Positions 1 through 7,647 of a stretch of DNA of 64,000 nucleotides are shown here, piece by piece. The position numbers were made by a program, and so were the translations under genes. Source of the stretch: Chryseobacterium polytrichastri (GTDB lineage: Bacteria; Bacteroidota; Bacteroidia; Flavobacteriales; Weeksellaceae); NCBI RefSeq assembly GCF_900142445.1, contig NZ_FRAV01000010.1, positions 89,186 to 153,185 of the forward strand, given 5' to 3'. Under the pieces are notes generated by a model. The model was not told the origin of the DNA. It did no database searches and saw only the letters and a program-made list of their open reading frames with translations. The number at the start of each line of letters is the position of its first letter. Positions within the stretch are counted from its first letter, which is position 1.

Positions 1-677
1 GCAGCGATAATAATAAGGTCAGAATTTTGCCAACCTCCGGTTTCTTTATCGATATCTCTAAATCCTGAAGGTACTCCTGAAATACCTTCTTTGTCTTTTA
101 AAGATTTAATAGTTTCAATAGCTTGTTTTACTAATGAGTTTGCGGTGTCGAAACCTTTTTTAATAGTTCCGTTAGTGATCTCAAAGAACGACTGTTCGGC
201 TTTATCTAAAAGTTCAAAAACGTCTGTTGACTCTTTGTAAGATGAGTCAATAACGTTGGCCGAAACATTAATTAAACTTCTTAAAATGTATTTTTCAAGA
301 ATAACACGAACGTGATATTCAATATGGGCAGATGAACTTACTCCCATCGTAAGATCAACAATATAATGATCTCCACCAGCCAAAGGAAGTTTTTCTTCTT
401 TCTTAAGCTCCTGAATAATGGTCATTAAATCAACAGGATGGTTTCCTTCGTATAATTTCAAAATGGTTGTGAAAATTACCTGATGTCTTGGGTCGTAAAA
501 TACATCAGGAGTAAGAAGATCAATAGAATGGTCTAGCCCTTTTTTATCAATTAAAAAAGTTCCGATAACCAATCTTTCAAAATCTACTGCATTAGGAGGC
601 ATCTTTCCATCAGCAATTGACAACTCTTTTGCGAAGTTTCCGTGGGTAAGAGATGATAATGTTTCTTTCTGCGCCAT
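1..677 (-). CDS. dnaB: Replicative DNA helicase DnaB, N-terminal part (cut by window edge)
   Basis: An open frame runs from an ATG at 677-675 to the window edge, giving about 225 residues without a stop. The translation begins MAQKETLSS, passes through a DnaB N-terminal helical domain (PPNAVDFERLVIGTFLID, then PVDLMTIIQEL and a GGDHYIVDLT segment) and the linker, and reaches the start of the RecA-like domain (GVPSGFRDIDKETGGW), stopping just before the expected Walker A. DnaB unwinds DNA at the replication fork. Start choice is supported by a TATCTTTG -7 box only 4 nt upstream, which implies a leaderless or nearly leaderless mRNA. The 3' part lies outside the window. Confidence 0.93.
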   Translation of the reverse strand, partial: MAQKETLSSLTHGNFAKELSIADGKMPPNAVDFERLVIGTFLIDKKGLDHSIDLLTPDVFYDPRHQVIFTTILKLYEGNHPVDLMTIIQELKKEEKLPLAGGDHYIVDLTMGVSSSAHIEYHVRVILEKYILRSLINVSANVIDSSYKESTDVFELLDKAEQSFFEITNGTIKKGFDTANSLVKQAIETIKSLKDKEGISGVPSGFRDIDKETGGWQNSDLIIIA

Positions 678-681
678 TGTG

Positions 682-689
682 CAAAGATA
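682..689 (-). promoter_or_regulatory. -7 promoter element of dnaB
   Basis: Read on the minus strand this is TATCTTTG, an exact match to the Bacteroidota -7 consensus TAnnTTTG. Only 4 nt separate it from the dnaB ATG, so transcription should begin at or next to the start codon. No clear TTTG -33 box is visible. Confidence 0.6.
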
Positions 690-781
690 GTTTATTTAGA
701 AAATAATTTGAAAATAGTAACTAACATTTTACTGCTGATTTGTTTTAAAATACCACCAATAAAAGAGGGAGTCTGTGAATA

Positions 782-813
782 AAAAAATCACCCCATAATT
801 GAGGTGATTTTTT
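782..813 (-). terminator. Intrinsic terminator after the first T9SS surface protein gene
   Basis: There is an 11-bp perfect stem (782-792 with 803-813, arms AAAAAATCACC/GGTGATTTTTT) with a 10-nt loop, giving a U-tract on the minus strand, 20 nt past the stop codon of the gene ending at 834. Confidence 0.8.
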
Positions 814-833
814 AAATGTATGAAAGAATTAAA

Positions 834-2951
834 TTATTCTCTATTTTTTACTAGTACCCATCCATTGTATTTTGTTTGAGTATTATTTTTATCATTTTCA
901 TTCCATGTGATAGTGTACCAGTAAGTTCCAGTTAAGATCTTCTTACCTCCGGAAGTTCCGTCCCATCTGTAAGCTTTGGTTTTATCAGCTGTGAAAAGCT
1001 TATTTCCATATCTGTCGTAAACAATAAACTCTAAGTTCTTTTTGTAAGCGAGTGCAGAATAATCAATGTAATCATTAATGTTATCTCCATTTGGAGTAAT
1101 TGCATTAATAAGATTAGGAACGGTTACCTGTACATCAATAGGATTACAATTATAAGTATCCTTTACATATACTTTTACTTCTCCTCTTGGAAGATCTGTA
1201 AATACGTTAGAGTCTTGCCAAGTAATACCGTCTAAAGAGTATTTGTAAGGAGGTGTTCCACCGTTTACGTTTATTGTAATAGTATTGTTTGTGATGTCAA
1301 TACTGCTTACAACAGGTTGCTGAGTGGCATATACATTCACGTTTTGTAGCGTGAAGCATTTTCCTGTTTTTAGTTTTACCCAATAAGCTCCAACTCCTAC
1401 ATTTGAAATTGTTTGTGTTGTTGCTCCTGTGCTCCATTCGTATCCGTCAAATCCTGCACCTGCATCTAAAGTTGTTTTATTTTCAAGACAGATTGTTTTG
1501 TCTTTTAGAACATTTGATTTTACAGGAGGTAAAACTTTAAGGTTAATTTTAGCAATAGAATAACAATTATCAGCACTATAAACTCTTACGTATGCAGTGC
1601 CGGTTGTAGTGATATAGATCGCTGGATTTCCTATTTCATTTGTTCCACTTGTTGCATTAGCTAATGTAGCATAGAATTTTTTAGGAGGAGTTGGAAGTGC
1701 CGAAACATTTGCTGAGGTTAAGTCAAAAACAGCTGTTGTGATATCGGTAGGGATATAACAAGATTCGAGACTGGCTTCTTTTACGATAACAAGAGCGTAG
1801 AATTTTAATGTAATTTCAGCATTTGCAGTACAATTGTCAGTTGTAGTTATTTTTACGTATACCTTCTTCTCTATAGAAGTGTAGTTTGTAGGGTTTGTAA
1901 TTTCGTTTGTTCCTGCGTTTAAGTCATTAAGCGTAGGGTAATATTTTTTTGTGATGTTACCACCGGTATAAACATCTGCAGCTGTTAAGTCGAATAATCC
2001 TGTGCCTATATTATTGTTATTACATGCAAATAATGTAGCATTTTTAGGGATAATATTTCCCTGTTTAAATTTAAACTTCCCTGTTTGGAAGCATTGGTTG
2101 ATAGGATTGGCTGGATTGGCTGGATCTGTATATTTTATTCTGTAATAGTAAATATCTGTTGCGTTTACCATTATTGGTGTTGTGATTGGAGCATTCCCTG
2201 TAATCGCATCATTGTTGGTTAAATGATAAGTAACAGAGAAGTTCGGATTACCATTTAAAATTCCAGGAGATAAAGTGCTGAAATCAAACAATGAAGGTAG
2301 GGCGCATTTTAAAATTTCGTTTGGTGATGTAGGTGTTGGCCCAGGAACTCCAGGAGTTACAAATGGGTGCGGGGTCAGTACAGGGTCGTTAAATGCAGAA
2401 GCTAAAGTCGCTGTTCCTCCCCATGTTAATGAAAATCCTAATGCATTATGACTGTAATTATCAACTAATAAAACATAAGTTTCACCAGCTAATACATTCA
2501 TTGGAGGGTTGTATCCTGTGTTTGGGGCATTTGGTGGGTTTGCTGATAGTCCTGTAGGATAGGGCCATGCTCCTGTTTTCCCAGCATAATTACATGTTAC
2601 AGGTGTACCTAAATTACCACACGTAGGGCTAGGTCCCCACACTGCCCAATCATAATCTGCTTGATTGTTTATATCGGATTGAGGTAATAAAGGGTTTGTA
2701 TTTGGAGTGACTTCAAAAGTTAATGTGCCAGAAGTAGCAATAGTAAATGTGTACCAAACGGAATAGTGCTCTCCAGTTTTAAGACAAAGGTCGTTCGGAG
2801 CAGGGTTGGGGATGTCCGCAACATTTCCGGGACCTGTAGGGTCATAGGAAATATCTGAGTTTCCACATACAGGAATTGCCGTAATACAGTCTGATTGTGA
2901 AAAATATAGTTGCGAAAACAATAAGATTAAAAGAAGTAGATATTTTTTCAT
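834..2951 (-). CDS. T9SS type B surface protein with SprB-like repeat
   Basis: 705 residues. The N-terminus (MKKYLLLLILLFSQLYFSQ) is a signal peptide. Residues about 20-190 form a beta-rich adhesin-like domain (VWYTFTIATSGTLTF, DYDWAVWGP). Two repeats of about 85 residues follow, each carrying FDLT and KKYYP/KKFYA plus GTNEI. Next come an LKDKTICLE..LDAG Ig-like segment, an SprB-type repeat at about 562-614 (GGTPPYKYSLDG, VYVKDTYNC), and a C-terminal domain from about 616 (ITPNGDNINDYIDY, YDRYGNKLF). That C-terminal domain matches the gliding-motility-associated type B T9SS sorting domain. Expected location is the outer surface or medium. It is a tandem paralogue of the next gene upstream (5147-3066) but has its own terminators on both sides. 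Adhesion or gliding roles are inferred from family only. Confidence 0.88.
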   Translation of the reverse strand: MKKYLLLLILLFSQLYFSQSDCITAIPVCGNSDISYDPTGPGNVADIPNPAPNDLCLKTGEHYSVWYTFTIATSGTLTFEVTPNTNPLLPQSDINNQADYDWAVWGPSPTCGNLGTPVTCNYAGKTGAWPYPTGLSANPPNAPNTGYNPPMNVLAGETYVLLVDNYSHNALGFSLTWGGTATLASAFNDPVLTPHPFVTPGVPGPTPTSPNEILKCALPSLFDFSTLSPGILNGNPNFSVTYHLTNNDAITGNAPITTPIMVNATDIYYYRIKYTDPANPANPINQCFQTGKFKFKQGNIIPKNATLFACNNNNIGTGLFDLTAADVYTGGNITKKYYPTLNDLNAGTNEITNPTNYTSIEKKVYVKITTTDNCTANAEITLKFYALVIVKEASLESCYIPTDITTAVFDLTSANVSALPTPPKKFYATLANATSGTNEIGNPAIYITTTGTAYVRVYSADNCYSIAKINLKVLPPVKSNVLKDKTICLENKTTLDAGAGFDGYEWSTGATTQTISNVGVGAYWVKLKTGKCFTLQNVNVYATQQPVVSSIDITNNTITINVNGGTPPYKYSLDGITWQDSNVFTDLPRGEVKVYVKDTYNCNPIDVQVTVPNLINAITPNGDNINDYIDYSALAYKKNLEFIVYDRYGNKLFTADKTKAYRWDGTSGGKKILTGTYWYTITWNENDKNNTQTKYNGWVLVKNRE

Positions 2952-2971
2952 TTTAACTGACTTTTATTAAA

Positions 2972-2979
2972 CAAAAATA
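2972..2979 (-). promoter_or_regulatory. Putative -7 element of the first T9SS gene
   Basis: Minus-strand TATTTTTG fits TAnnTTTG and lies 20 nt upstream of the ATG at 2951, between the terminator at 3024-3051 and the gene. No convincing -33 box is seen and the region is very A+T-rich, so confidence is modest. Confidence 0.4.
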
Positions 2980-3023
2980 ATGAAAATATTAACAATAATT
3001 TAATATTGTATTGATTGTATATA

Positions 3024-3051
3024 AAAAACCGCTTAAAAGAAAGCGGTTTTT
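3024..3051 (-). terminator. Intrinsic terminator after the second T9SS surface protein gene
   Basis: Arms AAAAACCGCTT (3024-3034) and AAGCGGTTTTT (3041-3051) form an 11-bp stem with a 6-nt loop, followed by a U-tract on the minus strand, 14 nt after the stop codon of the gene ending at 3066. Confidence 0.85.
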
Positions 3052-3065
3052 ATATGTATTATTAA

Positions 3066-5147
3066 TTATTCTCTGTTTTTTACCAATATCCATCCTGAAT
3101 ATTTGAAAGGAGTACTTTTTTTATCGTTCTCATTCCACGTTACAGAATACCAGTAATTTCCTGTGGATAGTTTTTTGCCATCTATTGTAGTACCACCCCA
3201 TTTGTATCCATTACTCTTATCAGCTTGGAAAATTTTTGCTCCATATCTGTCAAAAATACTGAATATAAGATTCTTTTTACTTGCTAATGCAGAATAATCA
3301 ATCACATCATTTACACCATCTCCGTTTGGAGTAATTACATTGATGATATTAGGTACAACCACTTCCACTTCAATAGGAGTGCAGTTGTAAGAGTCTTTTA
3401 CATAGACGGTTGTGTTTCCTCTTGGGATATTGCTGAACACATTAGAGTCTTGCCAGTTGATATTGTCTATCGAGTATTTATAAGGAGCTGTTCCTGCTAT
3501 AACATATACTGTAAGGGTATTGGTTGAAATATCAACATTTGAAATTACAGGTTGCTCAGATGGATAAATTTTTACTGTCTGAGTTGCTGTACAATCTCCT
3601 GTTTTCAATTTTACCCAATAGGTACCAACTCCAGCATTTGTAATAGATTGAGTTGTTGCTCCAGTACTCCATAGGTATGTGCTGAATCCTGGACCGGCAT
3701 CTAAAGTTGTTTTATCTTCAAGACAGATGATCTTGTCTTTTAAAACGGTAGAATAAACCGGAGCAATTACCGTTAATGTTACTTTTGCTATTGTATAACA
3801 TCCGTTTCCATTGGTTACTCTTACGTAGATAAATCCATTTGGAGCGATGTAGGATATTGCTGCTGTTGGAGGAATTTCATTGGTTCCACCTACTGCATCA
3901 GTTAAAGAAGGATAATATTTTTTAGTAGTACCTCCTTGTGTTGTTACAGAGACAGTCGTAAGATTAAATAATGCTGTTGATGGATTAGTTTCAATAAAAC
4001 AAGATCTTAAAGTAGCATCATTTACTACCACTACAGGGAAGAATGCTAATGTGATTTTTCCAATAGCAGTACATCCTGCGGTTGAAGTTATCAAAACAAA
4101 CACAGTACCTCCTGCAGAAGTATATTGATAAGGATTTGTAATTTCATTGGTTCCCGCATTAAGATCGAACATTGAAGGGTAATATTTTTTTATTACCGTA
4201 GGATCTCCAATCACGTTGGCAGTTGTAAGGTCGAATACAGCGGTACCGGTATTGTTATTATTACAAGCCGTTAAAGTAACGTCTGTAGCTTTAATAGCCT
4301 TTTGTATAAATTTAAAATTACCAGGAATTCTACATCTGTTAATAGCGCCAATTGGTGCGCTTGGGTTTGAATAAGTGATTGCGTAATAGTAGGTATTGGT
4401 AGTATTAACAGTTGTTGGTGCTATTATCGGACTATTACCAGATATAGCATCATTTGAGTTGTTGTAATACGATACGGAAAAATTAGGATTATTATTTACA
4501 ATTCCTGCGGTTAAACTGCTGAAATTAAAAACTGCTGGATCTGTACAGATGATAACTTCTCTAGGAGAGTTAGGTGTTGGTCCAGGGCTTCCTGGTTCTA
4601 TGAAAGGATAGGGTTGGTTTGCACTGTTGAAAGGAGAGACCAAATCGGCAGTTCCCCCCCATGATAATACAAAACCGTTAGCACTAGAAGAAAAATTATC
4701 TACAATAAGATAATAGGTCTCCCCAGCTATTACATTCATAAAAGAACAGAATTGTGAACCTCCAGCATTCGATGTAGTGTTTGTTGCAGTCATATTTAAA
4801 CCTGTAGGGCCGGAAGTTGCAGAATAGTTACATCTGATAGGAGTTCCTAAATTAGCACAGGTAACATTGGGTCCATATACTGCCCAGTCATAATCGTTAG
4901 CAGCTACATTCGGATTAATCATAAAGGTTAATGTACCAGATGTAGCAGCAGTAAACGTATACCAAATAGAGAAATGTTCATTACTAAGACATCCTCCTAA
5001 AGTTTCAAGAACATCTCCAGGACCTGTAGGAGTAAAAGAAATAGGAGTATTTCCACACACTTGAACATTTCCGCCACAATCAGAACTAGATTGAGCAAAA
5101 TTCATTTGAGATATGATTATAAGAAAAATAAGTAGAAATTTTTTCAT
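3066..5147 (-). CDS. T9SS type B surface protein with SprB-like repeat (paralogue)
   Basis: 693 residues, with the same order of parts as the 834-2951 protein. It has a signal peptide (MKKFLLIFLIIISQMNFAQ), an N-terminal beta domain (SIWYTFTAATSGTLTF, YDWAVYGP), two repeats with FDLTTANV/FNLTTVSV and KKYYPS..GTNEI, a cysteine-containing LKDKIICLE..LDAG segment, an SprB-like repeat (AGTAPYKYSIDN, VYVKDSYNC) and a C-terminal type B T9SS domain (ITPNGDGVNDVIDY, FDRYGAKIF, GWILVKNRE). The two C-termini are close to identical, indicating tandem duplication. The gene starts 28 nt downstream of the stop of the 5796-5176 gene with no terminator between, so the two are probably co-transcribed. Confidence 0.88.
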   Translation of the reverse strand: MKKFLLIFLIIISQMNFAQSSSDCGGNVQVCGNTPISFTPTGPGDVLETLGGCLSNEHFSIWYTFTAATSGTLTFMINPNVAANDYDWAVYGPNVTCANLGTPIRCNYSATSGPTGLNMTATNTTSNAGGSQFCSFMNVIAGETYYLIVDNFSSSANGFVLSWGGTADLVSPFNSANQPYPFIEPGSPGPTPNSPREVIICTDPAVFNFSSLTAGIVNNNPNFSVSYYNNSNDAISGNSPIIAPTTVNTTNTYYYAITYSNPSAPIGAINRCRIPGNFKFIQKAIKATDVTLTACNNNNTGTAVFDLTTANVIGDPTVIKKYYPSMFDLNAGTNEITNPYQYTSAGGTVFVLITSTAGCTAIGKITLAFFPVVVVNDATLRSCFIETNPSTALFNLTTVSVTTQGGTTKKYYPSLTDAVGGTNEIPPTAAISYIAPNGFIYVRVTNGNGCYTIAKVTLTVIAPVYSTVLKDKIICLEDKTTLDAGPGFSTYLWSTGATTQSITNAGVGTYWVKLKTGDCTATQTVKIYPSEQPVISNVDISTNTLTVYVIAGTAPYKYSIDNINWQDSNVFSNIPRGNTTVYVKDSYNCTPIEVEVVVPNIINVITPNGDGVNDVIDYSALASKKNLIFSIFDRYGAKIFQADKSNGYKWGGTTIDGKKLSTGNYWYSVTWNENDKKSTPFKYSGWILVKNRE

Positions 5148-5175
5148 TTTGATCAGTTTAAGATTTTCTAATTCT

Positions 5176-5796
5176 TTATTTGTTTACTTGGGTTAATTGC
5201 TTACCCCACATTGGTAGTGTACTGCTCGTAGAATTCTTACCCTCAAATCCGCTTGCTGCTTTTTTTAATAATATTTCGGCTGCTGTTTTATCACCTGATT
5301 TTTCCTTCATTCTGGCTTTTAGAATTGCCAACCTTGGATTGTTTGGTGAAGCTGCTTCGGCTTTTGCTATTATTTTTGAAATGATATCTAAATCTTTTTG
5401 TACATCAGTAGATTCATTGATTTGTATTTTTTGAAAGTATATCAGCCCAATCAGAATGTTAATTTCTGCATTATCTTGCTGAGAGCTTAATGCTCCATTT
5501 GCAAATTTTACTGCAAGGGCATTAGATGCTGAAAGGTCCTCATGAGTCGTTTGATTTATCTGAACCTCTGTTTTAAGATACATTGAAACAGCTGCATAAT
5601 AATATGCTAGCCATCTTTCTGAAGTTTTGGTACTGGTGAATTTAGAAAACTTTTGAAAAAGATTATCATAATCACTTTTTGTTTTAGCGGTATTTGTTTG
5701 TAAAACAGATTGTTGGAAGTCTTTTTCTGTGTAGGATTGAGCATTTGCTGAAATGCCAGCCACGAAAAAGCTTAAAATTAGTAGAAGTTTTTTCAT
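5176..5796 (-). CDS. Secreted alpha-helical (TPR-like) protein of unknown function
   Basis: 206 residues. The first about 19 residues (MKKLLLILSFFVAGISANA) are a Sec signal peptide with an AxA-type cleavage site. The remainder is predicted helical and rich in A, K, Q and S. It has an internal pattern compatible with tetratricopeptide-like repeats (WLAYYYAAVSMYLK; AEINILIGLIYFQK; PRLAILKARMKEKSGDKTAAE). This is a common kind of small periplasmic protein in Flavobacteriia, but I do not recognise a named family. It heads the transcript that continues into the T9SS protein ending at 3066, so a helper role in envelope or secretion is possible but unproven. Confidence 0.8.
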   Translation of the reverse strand: MKKLLLILSFFVAGISANAQSYTEKDFQQSVLQTNTAKTKSDYDNLFQKFSKFTSTKTSERWLAYYYAAVSMYLKTEVQINQTTHEDLSASNALAVKFANGALSSQQDNAEINILIGLIYFQKIQINESTDVQKDLDIISKIIAKAEAASPNNPRLAILKARMKEKSGDKTAAEILLKKAASGFEGKNSTSSTLPMWGKQLTQVNK

Positions 5797-5816
5797 AAAG
5801 GGGGATTTTTATAAAG

Positions 5817-5824
5817 CAAATATA
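5817..5824 (-). promoter_or_regulatory. -7 promoter element of the 5796-3066 transcription unit
   Basis: Minus-strand TATATTTG matches TAnnTTTG exactly and lies 20 nt upstream of the ATG at 5796. No clear -33 TTTG is found at the expected distance. Confidence 0.5.
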
Positions 5825-5854
5825 AATAATTATTAACGTTGAATTGAAGTTTTT

Positions 5855-5875
5855 GTGATTTATTTAATAAATCAC
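5855..5875. repeat. 8-bp palindrome upstream of the secreted helical protein gene
   Basis: GTGATTTA (5855-5862) and TAAATCAC (5868-5875) form a perfect inverted repeat with a 5-nt loop. It sits 12 nt past the stop of the MFS gene and just upstream of the promoter region at 5817-5824. Neither strand has a T-run after it, so it is a poor intrinsic terminator; it may be an operator or chance. Confidence 0.35.
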
Positions 5876-5886
5876 ACTTATAAGTC

Positions 5887-7122
5887 TTAATATTGCATTT
5901 TTCTTAGCTTGGGATTTGTGCTTGCTACAAGCAAAGCAACCAATACAGTCATTGTTCCTCCAAATACTACAGAGCGCACTACTCCTAGTAATTTTGCCAT
6001 AACGCCACTTTCAAATTGTCCCATTTCGTTGCTAGACATAATAAAAATGGAATTCACACTTAAAACACGTCCTCTTATATGATCTGGTGTTTTCAGTTGA
6101 ACAATGGTTCCTCTTATTACTACAGAGATTCCATCAAGCATTCCGCTTAATACCAAAAACATAAATGAAAGCCAATAAATATGAGATAATCCAAAACCTA
6201 TAATACATAACCCAAATCCGGTTACTACACCAAGCAATACTTTTCCTTGGTTTTTCCTTAACGGAATAATAGATAACATTATTATAATACACATTGAACC
6301 AATGTCTGAAGCAGCATTTAGTAGCCCAAAACCTTCGGCGCCTACTTTTAGGATGTCAGTGGCAAATACAGGAATCATGGCAACAGCTCCTCCAAATAAA
6401 ACAGCAAACATATCGAGGCATAGTGCACCTAAGATCTCTTTGGTTTTAAAGATGTAAGAAATTCCCTCACGCATACTTTCAACCACATTTACCTCTTCTT
6501 TTTTATGTTCAGAATATTGTTTTTTTAACTGCCAGAAAAATAATGAAGCGAAAAATATTAATGAAATGATAACAACTAAGGTCCATTTTACTCCAAAATA
6601 ACCAATAAGGAATCCTCCAACTGCGTGCCCGCAAACAGACGATATCAGGAAAGTAGCCTGATTTAAAGTGACAGCATTGGGTAGATTTTCTTTTTTAACG
6701 ATTTTTGGAATCATAGAAGGGACAATAGGACCAATGAAGGCCCGAGCAATTCCTGTGAAAAAAATAACAGCGTAGATGAAATAGGTAATTTGATGTCCAG
6801 TAAAATGCATTTCTACATTAAGAAAAGCGGGAATCAATAATAAACCAATAAGGAAAACATAGGTGTAATTACAAATGAGTAGGAGCCTCTTTTTTTCATT
6901 CATATCAATAACATGGCCTGCGTATAAAGCACAGCTTACTGCGGGAATTACTTCCGAAAGACCAATCAAGCCAATTGAAAAAGGATCTTTTGTTAATTGA
7001 TACACCCACCATCCAAGTAAAGTAGCGAGCATTCTAAAGGCTAAAACTATAAAAAATCTTCCTGTAAGAAGATTTCTGAATTCAACATTTTGCAATGTTT
7101 TTAGCGGGGTAAACGAAATCAT
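5887..7122 (-). CDS. MFS transporter (EntS/MFS_3-like exporter)
   Basis: 411 residues with about 12 hydrophobic segments. The N-terminus (LQNVEFRNLLTGRFFIVLAFRM) is typical of MFS_3-type exporters related to enterobactin exporter EntS. The loop between helices 2 and 3 (YAGHVIDMNEKKRLLL) corresponds to MFS motif A in divergent form, and TPDHIRGRVLSVNS is a characteristic late cytoplasmic loop of this branch. It should be an inner-membrane proton-coupled efflux carrier; the substrate cannot be read from sequence. A TATTTTTG -7 box lies 3 nt before the ATG, so the mRNA may be leaderless. The gene stands alone, 93 nt from the next gene on either side. Confidence 0.85.
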   Translation of the reverse strand: MISFTPLKTLQNVEFRNLLTGRFFIVLAFRMLATLLGWWVYQLTKDPFSIGLIGLSEVIPAVSCALYAGHVIDMNEKKRLLLICNYTYVFLIGLLLIPAFLNVEMHFTGHQITYFIYAVIFFTGIARAFIGPIVPSMIPKIVKKENLPNAVTLNQATFLISSVCGHAVGGFLIGYFGVKWTLVVIISLIFFASLFFWQLKKQYSEHKKEEVNVVESMREGISYIFKTKEILGALCLDMFAVLFGGAVAMIPVFATDILKVGAEGFGLLNAASDIGSMCIIIMLSIIPLRKNQGKVLLGVVTGFGLCIIGFGLSHIYWLSFMFLVLSGMLDGISVVIRGTIVQLKTPDHIRGRVLSVNSIFIMSSNEMGQFESGVMAKLLGVVRSVVFGGTMTVLVALLVASTNPKLRKMQY

Positions 7123-7125
7123 TCA

Positions 7126-7133
7126 CAAAAATA
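7126..7133 (-). promoter_or_regulatory. Putative -7 element of the MFS transporter gene
   Basis: Minus-strand TATTTTTG ends 3 nt before the ATG at 7122. If functional, transcription begins at or inside the start codon. Confidence 0.35.
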
Positions 7134-7215
7134 GCCCTAAATATTCATTTAAGGCTAGTGATATTATGATTTTTTAAATGATAAATCAAATGGAAGCTGA
7201 AAGATAAAATCTATT

Positions 7216-7578
7216 TTAGTCAGCTCTTGAAGAGCTTAAAACTAATGCTGCAACACCGGCTGCTCCAATAACAACAGCTCCTGCAGTAATTCTTGCTTTT
7301 CTGCTGTCTCTTACAGAGGCTACATTAGATTTTGGAATAATAACTTCTGTACTGTCTTTTTTTCCGGCTGTACCAACAAGATTATTGCCATCTACATTAC
7401 GGAATAACATTTTTTGTTTTTTAGAACCGTCTTTCATTTTAACCACATACATTTTTCCTGCTTCAAGGTTAGAATAATTATTCTTAGAAATGTCTTCAGT
7501 ATATTTTGTAGTTGCACAAGATGAAATTACAAATAAAGACGTTAACAAAGATGATTTTAAAAGTACAGATGCTTTCAT
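7216..7578 (-). CDS. Small lipoprotein of unknown function
   Basis: 120 residues. The N-terminus has a type II signal peptide with a lipobox (SLFVISSC; Cys21 would be lipidated). A compact region (NNYSNLEAGKMYVVKMKDGSKKQ..MLFRNVDGNNLVGT, IIPKSNVASVRDSR) resembles a small beta-barrel reader of the kind seen in many Bacteroidota lipoproteins. A C-terminal alanine/valine-rich hydrophobic stretch (ITAGAVVIGAAGVAALVLSSS) could span a membrane or be a glycine-zipper-like helix. I do not recognise a named family. It is monocistronic, with a TAAATTTG promoter box 18 nt upstream. Confidence 0.8.
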   Translation of the reverse strand: MKASVLLKSSLLTSLFVISSCATTKYTEDISKNNYSNLEAGKMYVVKMKDGSKKQKMLFRNVDGNNLVGTAGKKDSTEVIIPKSNVASVRDSRKARITAGAVVIGAAGVAALVLSSSRAD

Positions 7579-7596
7579 TCTTATTTTTTAGTTTTC

Positions 7597-7604
7597 CAAA
7601 TTTA
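7597..7604 (-). promoter_or_regulatory. -7 promoter element of the small lipoprotein gene
   Basis: Minus-strand TAAATTTG, 18 nt before the ATG at 7578; fits TAnnTTTG. Confidence 0.45.
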
Positions 7605-7647
7605 TAATTTTTTTCGAATAAACGTTTCCTGAATTAAAAAAATGTGT

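Noticed and set aside
5855..5875. Palindrome TGTGATTTA..TAAATCACA as a CRP-type operator
   Set aside because: The half-site spacing (13 nt between TGTGA and TCACA) is too wide for the 6-nt CRP spacing.
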